A DNA stretch of 53,667 bases from Hyphomicrobiales bacterium (GCA_900470095.1 UBZM01000039.1:1-53667); one strand, 5' to 3'; positions 16,963-25,726 are shown, counted from the first letter of the stretch. The notes: generated from the sequence alone by a model not told the origin. Program-made: numbers and translations.

Positions 16963-18482
16963 CCGAACACCCCGTGCAGAAACCAGCGATGGGAGCCGGT
17001 CGCGGCGTGCTCACCGTCCCCGGCCCGATAGAGCCAGTAGCGCTCGCCTGCATCATCCTCGACCCGGAAATAGTCGCGAACCGCGGCCAGCTCGGCATCG
17101 CGCTTCCACCATTCGCCGAAAACGCGCTCGGGACCGTCGGCGCGCTTCACCCGTCGACGGATTCCCCGCCAGGTGAACCAAACCGGGGGCTGGTCAGGCA
17201 GCAGCGCCATGGTCTCGACCGGTTCGGGTTGAGGCAACAGACGGGATGGCCGCGGCCAATGACCCGGCCAACTCGCCCCCGTCTCGGCCGCCATGGCCGG
17301 GATTCGGCAGACGGAACGTTCAGGCACGTCGCTTGCGACCGGAGCCAGACGATAGACGGCGCGCTCCCCGACCCGGTTCGCCAGTGTGTCGACCAGGTCA
17401 GACACGTCCGGGAAGCTCGCTTCGACAAGCGAGCTGTGGGTCTGCTTGCGTTCCAGCGGTTCGGCGATGGTCACGGCCAGCGTCATCACCTCAATTCCGA
17501 AACCCGGCTCGATCGTATCGATCTTCTCGCAGAGGAGCCGGGTCAGTCGCTTGACGTCGCGAACCGGCGTGGCCAATCCGACCCGAATTGCCTGAGCGCG
17601 ATTGTCGACGCGGTGGCAGATGAGGTCGAGACGACGTGCGCCGAACCCACGTTCCTCCAGGCGTTCGCAGAGTTGCCCGACGAGCTTGGCGATATAGCGC
17701 GCGATCGTCTCCGCGGCGCCGATGGGTTCGGCGAAGGCTTGGCGAACCTCGATCAGGTCGGGCGGCCGAATGGCCTTGATCGGCTCAGCGAGGTCTCCAA
17801 GCGCCTGGTCGATGCGGCGGCCAATCTCCGGACCAAAGCGCAGAGCCAGAGGAGCCCGCGGCTGCGCCAGCAAGTCACCGATCCGCCCGAAGCCCAAGGT
17901 GCGCAGCCCGGCACTAACCGAGGACGGAAGCCGCAGAGCCTCCAGCGGCAACGGAGCGATGATGGATGGTCCATGCCCTGGAGCGGCGACGATCGTCGAA
18001 CGTGTCCTGTAACGAGCCAGTGCGTGAGCGGCGCCCCACGTATCAGCGATCGCCGCCCGAGCGACGATCCCCGACATGGCAAGGCGACCGATCACGCCGT
18101 CGAGCATAGCGTTCTCGCCGCCGTGCAAATGGTCTGCCCCTGTCGAGTCGATGACGATGCCGTCCGGCGGATCGGGTGCGACGACCGGTGCGATACGCTC
18201 CAGAATCCAGACAGCCAGCCGATCGAGTCCTTCGGCGTCAGCGGCCGGATCGGCATCCTCGACGATCAGACCCGGAACGAGTACCTGCGCCTTTGTCACA
18301 GGCATGCCAACGCAGAGACCGGCAGCCTGAGCCGCGGAATCTGATGCCAGCACCACTCGCCTGTTTCCGTCACGGCCTATCAGGACGAGCGGCGCCTCAG
18401 GCGGAGGCGCTGCGTCGCCAGCCTTCCGCCGCGCCCGGTCGGTGGACCAGGTCGGCAGGAAGAGCGAGACAACCCGTGTCAT
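16959..18482 (-). CDS. imuB: ImuB, inactive Y-family polymerase-like mutasome protein
   Basis: A 507-residue protein of the ImuB group. It recruits DnaE2 and ImuA to the beta clamp. It opens MTRVVSLFLPTWSTDRARRK, then a DinB-like body (LVLIGRDGNRRVVLASD...GMPVTKAQ, IDSTGADHLHGGE). The family lacks the Y-polymerase catalytic acidic set, and here ATDP/SYDE-type motifs are likewise missing. The C-terminal part (WPGHWPRPSRLLPQPEPVE and WFTWRGIRRRVKRADGPERV) is the conserved ImuB tail. The start at 18482 has GGAGG 7 nt upstream and lies inside the imuA end, overlapping it by 86 nt; an ATG at 18509 is less likely. Confidence 0.93.
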   Translation of the reverse strand: MTRVVSLFLPTWSTDRARRKAGDAAPPPEAPLVLIGRDGNRRVVLASDSAAQAAGLCVGMPVTKAQVLVPGLIVEDADPAADAEGLDRLAVWILERIAPVVAPDPPDGIVIDSTGADHLHGGENAMLDGVIGRLAMSGIVARAAIADTWGAAHALARYRTRSTIVAAPGHGPSIIAPLPLEALRLPSSVSAGLRTLGFGRIGDLLAQPRAPLALRFGPEIGRRIDQALGDLAEPIKAIRPPDLIEVRQAFAEPIGAAETIARYIAKLVGQLCERLEERGFGARRLDLICHRVDNRAQAIRVGLATPVRDVKRLTRLLCEKIDTIEPGFGIEVMTLAVTIAEPLERKQTHSSLVEASFPDVSDLVDTLANRVGERAVYRLAPVASDVPERSVCRIPAMAAETGASWPGHWPRPSRLLPQPEPVETMALLPDQPPVWFTWRGIRRRVKRADGPERVFGEWWKRDAELAAVRDYFRVEDDAGERYWLYRAGDGEHAATGSHRWFLHGVFG

Positions 18483-19149
18483 CGCACGCCTCCATCTCGA
18501 AATCTGCACTGTCGCCCGCGCGGGCCCGGATGAGCTCGACCAGCCAGCGAGGCCGCCCCACGCCGGGAACCGGCAACGCTGCGGACGGCATCACCGAGAC
18601 GCGCCAGCGCGTCATCGCGGCCGTTGGCTGACCGAAATCGGCGGCCTCGGTCTGACGCCGCCAACGGCGAAGGGCGATCCCGATCGAGCCCGTCCCCTCC
18701 GCGGCCAGTTGCAGCCGACGAGAGGCGGTCATGGACAGGCGGGCGACTTCCCCGACGACGGAGCCAAGTCCGCCGTGCCGCAGCCCTTCCTCCATGCAGG
18801 AAAGCACGGTCTTGTCGTCGCAGGCTTCCACATAGATCACCCGATCGGCGCCCAGTCCGGCTTGTGCGAGGGCAGGCGCGAAGAGGTCCGGCCGCGTGAT
18901 GCACCACAGGACCCTCCCCCGGGTGCGGGCAGCGACTCCGGCGCTGAACAGCGCGGCGGCGGCACCGTCGATCGCGCCGTTTCCACCGCCAGCCACTTCA
19001 TGCAGCGCCCCAAGCGCCAGTCCTCCGCCTGGGAGGCGCGTGTCCAGCTCGGGGATTCCGAACGGGAGCACCGCTTTCGCGCGGCGGTTCGTGCCTTCGA
19101 TCCTTTCGATCTGGGCGCGCAGAGACTGTATGGCGAGCTCGGGCCGCAC
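18397..19149 (-). CDS. imuA: ImuA, RecA-like mutasome protein
   Basis: A 250-residue SulA/RecA-fold protein that starts the mutasome operon. Segments LPFGIPELDTRLPGGGLALGALHEVA, RGRVLWCITRPDLFAPALAQ and DRVIYVEACDDKTVLSCMEE follow the ImuA pattern. The start codon is GTG at 19149, with AGGA 11 nt upstream; no nearer ATG fits. A perfect alphaproteobacterial LexA box lies 38 nt upstream, so SOS control is predicted. The C-terminal end overlaps imuB. Confidence 0.93.
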   Translation of the reverse strand: MRPELAIQSLRAQIERIEGTNRRAKAVLPFGIPELDTRLPGGGLALGALHEVAGGGNGAIDGAAAALFSAGVAARTRGRVLWCITRPDLFAPALAQAGLGADRVIYVEACDDKTVLSCMEEGLRHGGLGSVVGEVARLSMTASRRLQLAAEGTGSIGIALRRWRRQTEAADFGQPTAAMTRWRVSVMPSAALPVPGVGRPRWLVELIRARAGDSADFEMEACDDTGCLALPADLVHRPGAAEGWRRSASA

Positions 19150-19186
19150 AATTGTTGGTGTCCTATGAAAATGGGCGGGCCGCCAC

Positions 19187-19201
19187 GTTCTTCTTTTGTT
19201 C
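19187..19201 (-). promoter_or_regulatory. LexA (SOS) box of the imuA-imuB-dnaE2 operon
   Basis: GTTC-N7-GTTC (GTTC TTCTTTT GTTC on the plus strand), the direct-repeat operator of alphaproteobacterial LexA. It lies 38 nt upstream of the imuA GTG, where it would cover the promoter. Found next to exactly the operon it controls in other alphaproteobacteria. Confidence 0.88.
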
Positions 19202-19262
19202 CTATTTCCCTACCCGGGAGTCAAGACGAGGTCGTCAATGTGATATTCGCCTCGGTGAATGC

Positions 19263-19514
19263 TCAGAGTGGTCCAACCACATCCGGATTCATGGCGACAA
19301 AGAGTTCAGCCTGACGCTGAAACAATGTCCATGCCGGATCATTCTCTGACCGTCCGCCATGGCAGTGTATGTTGAAAATCGCGACAGCTCCGGCTCGCTG
19401 GTCGGGGTCTATCCGCGCGGCGCGACACATTGCCCTAGCAATTCTCTGGATGCGCGGATCCCCGGCGGCGGTCGCCGGTGCGTCCACCGGCTTGGCTTCA
19501 AATGTCAGAGACAT
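19263..19514 (-). CDS. Small hypothetical protein (83 aa), stress-type promoter
   Basis: An 83-residue soluble protein: MSLTFEAKPVDAPATAAGDP, then IQRIARAMCRAARIDPDQRA and a His/Trp-containing end (FNIHCHGG, DPAWTLFQRQAELFVAMNP). The start at 19514 has a GGAGG site 7 nt upstream. A perfect EcfG-type promoter sits 45-70 nt upstream, giving a leader of about 38 nt. It is separate from the imu operon, whose LexA box lies beyond its stop. Family not recognised; general-stress expression is the best clue to its role. Confidence 0.65.
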   Translation of the reverse strand: MSLTFEAKPVDAPATAAGDPRIQRIARAMCRAARIDPDQRAGAVAIFNIHCHGGRSENDPAWTLFQRQAELFVAMNPDVVGPL

Positions 19515-19558
19515 AGCGGACCTCCACGGCTCGCCTCCCAACCCCAGCCAGTGGCTCA

Positions 19559-19584
19559 AACGATCGGACCTGCCGTCGGGTTCC
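19559..19584 (-). promoter_or_regulatory. EcfG-type promoter for the 83-aa gene
   Basis: Minus strand GGAAC (19584-19580), 17 nt, CGTT (19562-19559), a perfect match; transcription would begin near 19552. Confidence 0.7.
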
Positions 19585-19821
19585 GGGGAAAAAATACGGC
19601 ATCGTTCGTCCGCGACCCAAGCCAACAGCCGCGCTCTGGGCATTCGAGGATCATCACGGCCTTGTCTTCACGATGCCGGAAGGGACTCCGAGCAAGACTA
19701 CGGCGCGAGTGTTTGAAGGTGCCCGGGAACTGAGCGGAAAGAGGCTCCCAGCTTCTCGTTCCGGCGTGTCGTAGATGATGTCGAGCAGGTCAGCGGTCGG
19801 GCGGCGAGAACTGGCTGCTGC

Positions 19822-20012
19822 TCATTCGACCGTCCACTGACAAATGCGAAACCCACGAGGGCGCTCGCGCATGTCGAGATGGAGGTGGTCTTTGTGGGAG
19901 CTGTCAGCCCCGGGCCCAGGACAGTCGTGAACCGTTGGCAGGCGCCCTTCTGGACAGCTTCACGGATCGAGGGGGACTCGGATTCGTTACCAACGAATGC
20001 CAACGCTCGGCC
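19822..20012 (-). pseudogene. Extensin-like C-terminal domain remnant
   Basis: The minus strand keeps the signature of the extensin-like C-terminal family (PF06904): SIREAVQKGACQRFTTVLGPG, then, one base over, ADSSHKDHLHLDMRERPRGF and RICQW before a stop at 19822. One base is missing in the GGGCCCGGGG run near 19914. Only the last quarter of the usual protein is present, without signal peptide or N-terminal half. It is therefore a remnant rather than only a frameshifted gene. Full-length relatives are periplasmic proteins with a DD-peptidase-like metal site. Confidence 0.7.
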
Positions 20013-20049
20013 ATCTTACGTCAACAGCGCACCCGCATCGAAGTTGAAA

Positions 20050-20073
20050 GCCCGTCGGCTCAAGCCGGCGGGC
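20050..20073. terminator. Hairpin terminator below csbD
   Basis: GCCCGTCGGC, a 4-nt loop, then GCCGGCGGGC form a GC-rich stem with one G-U pair, flanked by CTTCTT on the plus side and CTTT on the minus side. It lies just past the 3' end of the CsbD gene and fits a rho-independent terminator, possibly bidirectional. Confidence 0.55.
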
Positions 20074-20090
20074 CTTCTTCACTGCAATGG

Positions 20091-20297
20091 CTACTGCCAC
20101 GTCTGACGGCCGTACCAGTTATCGACGTCCGACCGAACCTGATCCTTCGCGAGACCGTATCGCTCCTGGATTTTTCCCTCGAGCTGATCACGCTTTCCCG
20201 CGATCACGTCGAGGTCATCGTCAGTGAGTTTGCCCCACTGTTCCTTGACCTTGCCTTTGAGCTGCTTCCAGTTTCCTTCGACGCGATTCCAATCCAT
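20091..20297 (-). CDS. CsbD family stress protein
   Basis: A 68-residue CsbD protein: MDWNRVEGNWKQLKGKVKEQ, LTDDDLDVIAGKRDQLEGKI and a closing QERYG...WYGR. It is highly charged and helical. The family is induced by general stress in Bacillus and many Proteobacteria; its molecular role is unknown. A GGAGAGG site lies 6 nt before the ATG. A TGAAC-N16-CGTT element, one base off the EcfG consensus, is placed for a 30-nt leader. Confidence 0.92.
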   Translation of the reverse strand: MDWNRVEGNWKQLKGKVKEQWGKLTDDDLDVIAGKRDQLEGKIQERYGLAKDQVRSDVDNWYGRQTWQ

Positions 20298-20333
20298 GGG
20301 ACCTCTCCGTTGGCGAAAATGGGATAGCTGAAG

Positions 20334-20358
20334 AACGCACGGACAGCGTTTTTGTTCA
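20334..20358 (-). promoter_or_regulatory. Near-consensus EcfG-type promoter for csbD
   Basis: Minus strand TGAAC (20358-20354), 16 nt, CGTT (20337-20334). One mismatch in the -35; spacing and leader length match the perfect sites in this window. Confidence 0.45.
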
Positions 20359-20509
20359 GATTCACCTCAGGGCAATGGTCCGTCGGCGACCACCCATAGC
20401 CGCTGCGATCGCTACCCGCGTCCGTAAACCCGAAATCCGAAAACCGTCCGCGCAACCCGTTCGAAGTTCGATTGTTATCCGTAGACGACCGTTGGAGGGA
20501 GGAGCCTTC

Positions 20510-20788
20510 ATGGATCTCATCGTCAAGCCGTCGAGCTCAACAAGGTGGGACCTGATCGACTTGCTCGGCCGTAACGCGGGACATGTCGAGCTGGCCTTGT
20601 CCGGAAGCTTCCGCGTAATTCCGTCGGGCCGAGCCTTGGTTACTATGGCGACACTCTCGCCGGGGCCATATTGCTCGTTAGACGCAGCGCTCGCCGCGAT
20701 CGAGACGCATACGCGAGGCGTGTGCAGACGGGAGTCAGAGGGGCGCGGACAGCAGACGCCTCCCGGTCCGGACAAGGAGGACGCCTGA
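20510..20788 (+). CDS. Conserved hypothetical protein (92 aa)
   Basis: A 92-residue protein: MDLIVKPSSSTRWDLIDLLG, HVELALSGSFRVIPSGRALV, GPYCSLDAALAAIETHTRGV, then a disordered Arg/Pro tail. The middle looks like a short alpha/beta fold conserved in Hyphomicrobiales. The start at 20510 has a GGAGGAG site 6 nt upstream. Divergent from csbD. Function unknown. Confidence 0.65.
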   Translation: MDLIVKPSSSTRWDLIDLLGRNAGHVELALSGSFRVIPSGRALVTMATLSPGPYCSLDAALAAIETHTRGVCRRESEGRGQQTPPGPDKEDA

Positions 20789-20992
20789 GGGAAGACCTGC
20801 CCGAGGCTCTATTCGACGCTCAATCAAGTACGCTGGCGGAATGCGGCGGCCGATGATCTGCGTGCGGTGCGGAACTCAAAATCGCGCCCCCCGTCCACCA
20901 GCCCTTGAGGCGGCGATCAGCCGAGAAGGAGGAACACCATCGCCAACGCGACGTTCACCGACCAGGGTCGCGCCATTTGCGAGCCAAAAGGG

Positions 20993-21184
20993 TCACCGAC
21001 GCGCGGCGAGGCATTCTATCAGAGATGAGAAAGAAGGGGTCGGCACTGCGCCGGCGGCGTTCGCCGTGAGCAGTTCGTCGGAACCGTACTGCACCCGGAC
21101 CGCTTCGTACGGTCGACTGATGCATTCGAGCTTGATGTGAGGCGCCAGCGAGCAGGCACCGTCCCCGTAATAAAGTGTGGGCAT
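20993..21184 (-). pseudogene. Glutathione S-transferase N-terminal fragment
   Basis: Starting at 21184 (AAGGAGG about 11 nt upstream) the frame reads MPTLYYGDGACSLAPHIKLE, RPYEAVRVQYGSDELLTANA and AGAVPT. This is the thioredoxin-like glutathione-binding half of a GST, in which the Ala-Cys-Ser-Leu turn carries the active residue. After residue 50 the match ends and the C-terminal helical domain is missing. A truncated gene, probably non-functional. Confidence 0.7.
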
Positions 21185-21275
21185 CGAAGCTTCGACCTCC
21201 TTGCTCTCGTTGCTAGAACCGCCCCCCAAGGCGAGCCGACACGCTCCCGTCAAATCCGGAATACCGTGCGGCTCG

Positions 21276-23051
21276 TTAGCTGTGCGCGGGGCCCTGACCC
21301 GACACTCCGCCTAACGGTTCGGGGACGGGCTGGATGTGGAGCCTGTCGCTGCCCGACATCGCGTCACCCTGGACCTGCTCGGCCAGCCGCTCCGTGTCGC
21401 GCCGACGGATGTCCTCGGCGGCTTCCTCGATGTCGACATCGGCAAAGCCCAGCGTCCGCAGGCCTTCCGCCCCCATCAGGTAGGCGGACTCGACCGTCTC
21501 GCGGATCTGATAGTCGACACCCGCGCGGATCAGATCCACGGCATGGCCGCGGTCGTAGCTGCGTACCAGGAGCCTGGCCTGAGGAAATTCGTGCTGCGCC
21601 AGTTCCACGATCTGCAGCGCGGCCTTGGGATCGTCGATGCAGATCATGATCGCATCGGCCACTCCGGCGCCAGACTGACGCAGGACGTCGAGCCGGGCGC
21701 CATCGCCGAAGTAGACCTTGAAACCGTATCGAGACGCGTCGCGGATCCGGTCGGGCTCCTTGTCGATGACAGCAAGGTCGATGCCCCTGGACAGCAGCGT
21801 CTGCGAAGCGATCTGGCCGAAGCGGCCGAAGCCGATGAGGAGGATCCGCACCTTCAGGTCGCGGGCGACGTCGACGCCGTCCATCGATGCGTGCGCACGA
21901 AGCAGCTTGTCAGTCGCGATCATGAGCAGGGGGGTCAGGGCCATGGACAGGATCACGACGGTGGAGAACAGCGCGTTCTCCCGCACATCGATCACGCCGC
22001 CCGACGTCGCCGCAGCGTAGAGTACGAAGGCGAACTCGCCGCCCTGCAGGAACATGGAGGTTCGGTGCAGTGCCTGGTGGCTGGAGCCACCGAACAGCCG
22101 GGCAACCGCATAGACCACGACGCCCTTCCCGACCGTGAAGGCGGCCAGCATGGCCAACAGAAGCCGCCATTCGGCCGCGACGACGGTGAGGTCGAGCGAC
22201 ATGCCGACGGCCAGGAAGAACAGCCCCATGAGCAGGCCACGGAACGGCTCGATGTCGCTTTCGATCTGGTTCCGATAGCTCGAACTCGACAGCATCACCC
22301 CGGCGAGGAAAGCGCCCATCGCCATGGAGAGCCCGGCGACCTCCATGAGTAGCGCCGCCCCGAGAACGACCAGCAGCGCCCCCGCCGTCAGCACTTCACG
22401 GGCTCGCGCCCGCGCCAACAGGGCGAAGAACGGGTTCAGAGCCCAGCGCGACACCACCAGCAGCGCCGACAGAGCAGCCCCCGCTACAAGAACGGCGGTC
22501 CATCCCGCTTGGCCGTCTGAGAGGGGCGACAGAAAGGCGACCACCGCCAGAAGTGGCACGATCATCAGATCCTCGAACAGGAGGATCGCAACCGATTTCT
22601 GGCCCTCCGCGCTCGACATCTCGCCGCGGTCCTGCAGCACCGACATGATGACAGCGGTCGAGGACAGGACGAAGCCCGCCCCGGCGATGAAGGCGACCGG
22701 ACCGGGTAGCCCGAACCCCACCGCGCCCGTCAGCGCGAGGGCCGCGATCGCGCCTGCGACCTGGGCAAGCCCCAGCCCGAAGATCTGGCCACGCATGGCC
22801 CAGAGCTTGGGCGGACGCAGCTCCAGTCCGATCACGAACAGGAACATCACCACCCCGAGCTCCGAGAAATGCAGGGTGGACTGGGCGTCGGTGAACGGGC
22901 CGAGCCCCGATGGGCCCACCAGCACGCCAGCGGCGAAGTAACCGAGGACCGATCCGAGGCCGAGCCGTCGGAACAGCGGCACGGCAACCACGGCCGCTCC
23001 CATCAGAACAATCGCAGGAGCGATCGTCTGCCCCAAGCTCGCTTCAGCCAT
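21276..23051 (-). CDS. Kef-type potassium/proton antiporter (CPA2) with TrkA-N domain
   Basis: A 591-residue inner-membrane protein. About 12 membrane spans (1-385) carry the CPA2 features FRRLGLGSVLGYFAAGVLVG, SELGVVMFLFVIGLEL and LLFEDLMIVPLLAV. A cytosolic TrkA-N domain follows: ILLIGFGRFGQIASQTLLSR, VIDKEPDRI and YFGDGARLDVLR. Kef systems acidify the cytoplasm during electrophile attack. I cannot see whether glutathione gating applies. The start overlaps the LLM stop by one base, so it is the last gene of the 26.4-21.3 kb operon. Pairing with an oxidoreductase parallels the KefB/KefG and KefC/KefF pairs, but LLM is a different fold. Confidence 0.9.
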   Translation of the reverse strand: MAEASLGQTIAPAIVLMGAAVVAVPLFRRLGLGSVLGYFAAGVLVGPSGLGPFTDAQSTLHFSELGVVMFLFVIGLELRPPKLWAMRGQIFGLGLAQVAGAIAALALTGAVGFGLPGPVAFIAGAGFVLSSTAVIMSVLQDRGEMSSAEGQKSVAILLFEDLMIVPLLAVVAFLSPLSDGQAGWTAVLVAGAALSALLVVSRWALNPFFALLARARAREVLTAGALLVVLGAALLMEVAGLSMAMGAFLAGVMLSSSSYRNQIESDIEPFRGLLMGLFFLAVGMSLDLTVVAAEWRLLLAMLAAFTVGKGVVVYAVARLFGGSSHQALHRTSMFLQGGEFAFVLYAAATSGGVIDVRENALFSTVVILSMALTPLLMIATDKLLRAHASMDGVDVARDLKVRILLIGFGRFGQIASQTLLSRGIDLAVIDKEPDRIRDASRYGFKVYFGDGARLDVLRQSGAGVADAIMICIDDPKAALQIVELAQHEFPQARLLVRSYDRGHAVDLIRAGVDYQIRETVESAYLMGAEGLRTLGFADVDIEEAAEDIRRRDTERLAEQVQGDAMSGSDRLHIQPVPEPLGGVSGQGPAHS

Positions 23052-24103
23052 CAGGTCGCCTTCTCGGTTTCGCGCGTGGCCGCCCGGACGATCGGCGCGA
23101 CCTCGGTGCCCAGGAGCTTGATCGAACGCTTCATCGCAGTCGTTTCGAGCGAGGCGGTGCTCATCTGGAAGGTGATGCGCGAGACGCCGCCGAGCACCTC
23201 GCTGGCGTGAAGCATCTTCGCCGCGACCGTCTTTGGATCGCCGATCAGGAACGCGCCTTCGGGACTCGCCATGGCGTCGAACTGCTGGCGTGACGGCGGC
23301 GGCCAGCCGCGCTCGCGGCCGATCCGCCCCGTCAGATGCGCCCAGCCGGGAAAGAACGCGTCCTTGGCCGCCTGATCGGTCTCGCCGACGAAGCCCATCG
23401 CGTGGACACCCACCTTGAGCGACTCGGGACTATGCCCGGCGCTCAAGCCGGCTTCGCGATAGAGATCGACGAGCGGGCGGAAGCGCTCGAAGGTGCCGCC
23501 GATGATCGCCACCATCAGCGGCAGGCCGAGCGTGCCGGCGCGGGCGAAGGATTGCGGCGTGCCACCGACGCCGATCCAAAGCGGCAGGCGCGGCTGATGG
23601 GGACGCGGATAGACACCTTGTCCCTCCAGCGCAGCCCGAAAGCGCCCCTTCCAGATCGGGTAGGTCGTTTCGTTGAGCTTCAGGAGGAGACCGAGCTTCT
23701 CCGCGAAGAGCTCGTCGTAATCCCGGGGATCCATGCCGAACAGCGGATAGGCCTCGCCGAACGATCCCCGCCCGGCGACGATCTCGGCCCGCCCGCTGGC
23801 GATCAGGTCGAGGGTCGCGAACTCCTGGAAGATCCGCACCGGATCGGCGGCGCTCAGCACCGTCACGGCGCTGGTCAGCCGAATCTGGCTGGTGCGGGCC
23901 GCGGCTGCGGCCAGGATCATCGCTGGTGCGGAATCCAGAAACTCGGCGCGATGATGCTCGCCGATGCCGAAGACATCGAGCCCGACCTGATCGGCGACCT
24001 CGACCTCATCGAGGAGATCGGCCATGCGATCGGTTGCGGAGGGAAGCTGGCCCGTCGCCGGGTCGGGAAGGATGGCGGCAAAACTGTCGATACCGATTTC
24101 CAT
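23051..24103 (-). CDS. LLM class flavin-dependent oxidoreductase
   Basis: A 350-residue luciferase-like monooxygenase family protein: MEIGIDSFAAILPDPATGQL, FGIGEHHRAEFLDSAPAMIL, VTVLSAADPVRIFQEFATLD, GRAEIVAGRGSFGEAYPLFG and LWIGVGGTPQSFARAG. These are hallmarks of the FMN or F420 TIM barrel; in this phylum FMNH2 is likelier. The substrate is unknown. The start at 24103 (AGGAT 8 nt upstream) was preferred over 24124. It directly precedes the Kef gene, with touching stop and start codons. Confidence 0.88.
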   Translation of the reverse strand: MEIGIDSFAAILPDPATGQLPSATDRMADLLDEVEVADQVGLDVFGIGEHHRAEFLDSAPAMILAAAAARTSQIRLTSAVTVLSAADPVRIFQEFATLDLIASGRAEIVAGRGSFGEAYPLFGMDPRDYDELFAEKLGLLLKLNETTYPIWKGRFRAALEGQGVYPRPHQPRLPLWIGVGGTPQSFARAGTLGLPLMVAIIGGTFERFRPLVDLYREAGLSAGHSPESLKVGVHAMGFVGETDQAAKDAFFPGWAHLTGRIGRERGWPPPSRQQFDAMASPEGAFLIGDPKTVAAKMLHASEVLGGVSRITFQMSTASLETTAMKRSIKLLGTEVAPIVRAATRETEKAT

Positions 24104-24175
24104 GAGTGATCCTTGCAAAGCCATCCAGCGGTGCGGAGAGGGGAGACGGGGTTGAGAGCAGCAGGCGACCGCATG

Positions 24176-25579
24176 TCAGAAGCGGTAGTTCGCCATGACG
24201 CCGACCAGTTTTATGACCTGCGAGGGTCCTGTCTCCCGAATGAACGTTCCCGGATGGAAGACGCCAACCGAGGCCGCCAGGTTGAGCTCCGGCGTGGCCT
24301 GCCAGGCGACGGCGATCTCGGCCTGTGTTCCGATGAAGCGCGCATCGCTGTCCCTGCCGCTGCGCACGAGGGCGCCCGAGATCGCGTAGATGCCGTCGTC
24401 GATGCTCTGTCGCCAATAGGCCGAACCCGACAGCGACAGCTCGACATCCTTGCGCGGATGGATCGTGATGGAAGGCCGAATCTGGATCAGGTTGCGCGGC
24501 CCGATCGGCGACTGGGACACAAAGTACTTGCCCCTTGGAAAAAGGGGATTGAGCGTTCCCAGTTTTGGGTCGTCCAGATCGTCGTCGCCCGAAATCACAT
24601 CAGCAGCGAGCCTGAGGTCGGGCTGCAGCGGAGCCTGAGCAAAGCGATAGCCGATCTCGCCACCGATTCCCCATGCCGCCCTCCTGTGGCCCGCGAACCT
24701 GCCACGCTGAATGGCACCCTCGAGGTTCCAGTACGCGCTGCCGGTATCTCCGAAAATGCGGGTTCCAACGGTATGGACCAGTTCCTTCCCGGTGCCCTGA
24801 TCGTAAACCGCCTTCCGGTCGCGCAGCCCCAAATAATAGACGTCGAAGCCGTTCGCTCGGCCATCACCCAGCCATTGCGTCGCATAGACGCCCCAGAGGG
24901 ATTTCTGGGTCGACGTCCGATCGTCGAAATTGTCCAGCCGGTTGTCGACTGGACGAAAGGCAAGAGCCGTGACCTGCCGGGTCCCGGTCGTCAGAGCCAT
25001 GTCGAAGCCGTCGAAGGCCTGAGGGATATTGGGACCGTAGCGCGTGTCGACGAACCGCCCCGCACCCAGTGCAATGAGCTTGCGACCTGCCGACATCCGC
25101 AGCGAGGTCGCCTCCGCAACCTCCGTCTCCACCTCGACGAACGCCTGCAGCATATCCGCGCCGGTCGTATCGACGGGCCGCTTAGCGCGGCGGACGCCCG
25201 ATATTCCGGAGACGATAGGCTGAGCGAACAGGCGCAGCTTTCCCGCATGGAAATCGGCATATGGCATGAAGCGATGCCAGACATAGCCGTCGTCCGGCGC
25301 TTCACCCCAGCGGACATTCGCATAGCCTTCGTAGCGCGATCGGACTTCGAGGCCTGTCGTGAGATAGGTCGATCCATCCGTGCTCAAGGGGATGTATTTG
25401 AACGGCTCCGTCCCCCGCCCTGTCCGCCGGGCGGGGTCTGCCAGATAAGACCAGCTTTCGGGGTAACGCTCGATCGTCAAGGTCGGCGCGCGGCCGATAT
25501 CGGTCCCGACCTGTGCCTGTGCCTCGACCTGTGTAGCACCGACGATCATCGCGACGACGAAGCCCCGGATCGACGTCAC
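24176..25579 (-). CDS. Outer-membrane porin, alginate-export-like beta-barrel
   Basis: A 467-residue exported protein. A GTG at 25579 with GGGGA nearby starts a signal peptide (TSIRGFVVAMIVGATQVEAQ, cleavage after AQA). The mature part has alternating strands with AlgE-like features: EVRSRYEGYANVRWG, FMPYADFHAGKLRLFAQPIV, SAGRKLIALGAGRFVDTRYG, GVYATQWL. It ends in the aromatic barrel signal (VGVMANYRF). The family (PF13372) mediates passive passage of organic solutes. Actual alginate export is unlikely because no alginate genes are near. The frame is open to 25717 but without a site. Lies 72 nt before the LLM gene. Confidence 0.8.
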   Translation of the reverse strand: MTSIRGFVVAMIVGATQVEAQAQVGTDIGRAPTLTIERYPESWSYLADPARRTGRGTEPFKYIPLSTDGSTYLTTGLEVRSRYEGYANVRWGEAPDDGYVWHRFMPYADFHAGKLRLFAQPIVSGISGVRRAKRPVDTTGADMLQAFVEVETEVAEATSLRMSAGRKLIALGAGRFVDTRYGPNIPQAFDGFDMALTTGTRQVTALAFRPVDNRLDNFDDRTSTQKSLWGVYATQWLGDGRANGFDVYYLGLRDRKAVYDQGTGKELVHTVGTRIFGDTGSAYWNLEGAIQRGRFAGHRRAAWGIGGEIGYRFAQAPLQPDLRLAADVISGDDDLDDPKLGTLNPLFPRGKYFVSQSPIGPRNLIQIRPSITIHPRKDVELSLSGSAYWRQSIDDGIYAISGALVRSGRDSDARFIGTQAEIAVAWQATPELNLAASVGVFHPGTFIRETGPSQVIKLVGVMANYRF

Positions 25580-25726
25580 CCGCAGTCCCCAGCCGCTCCC
25601 GCTGGAGCGACGCGATTGATGCTGGGCGTGCCGAGTTCCGACTGAGCGTTGAGATGGGATGACGGATCCCGACAAGCATTCAGTTCCAGCGGAATGCATC
25701 GCGCAGGATCTCGTCATCCCGCTGCA

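Noticed and set aside
16974..18344. 456-codon plus-strand ORF
   Set aside because: Antisense to imuB, which belongs to a conserved operon.
24113..25645. 510-codon plus-strand ORF
   Set aside because: Antisense to the porin gene, which has a signal peptide and barrel end; the antisense protein is Arg/Asp-rich without motifs.
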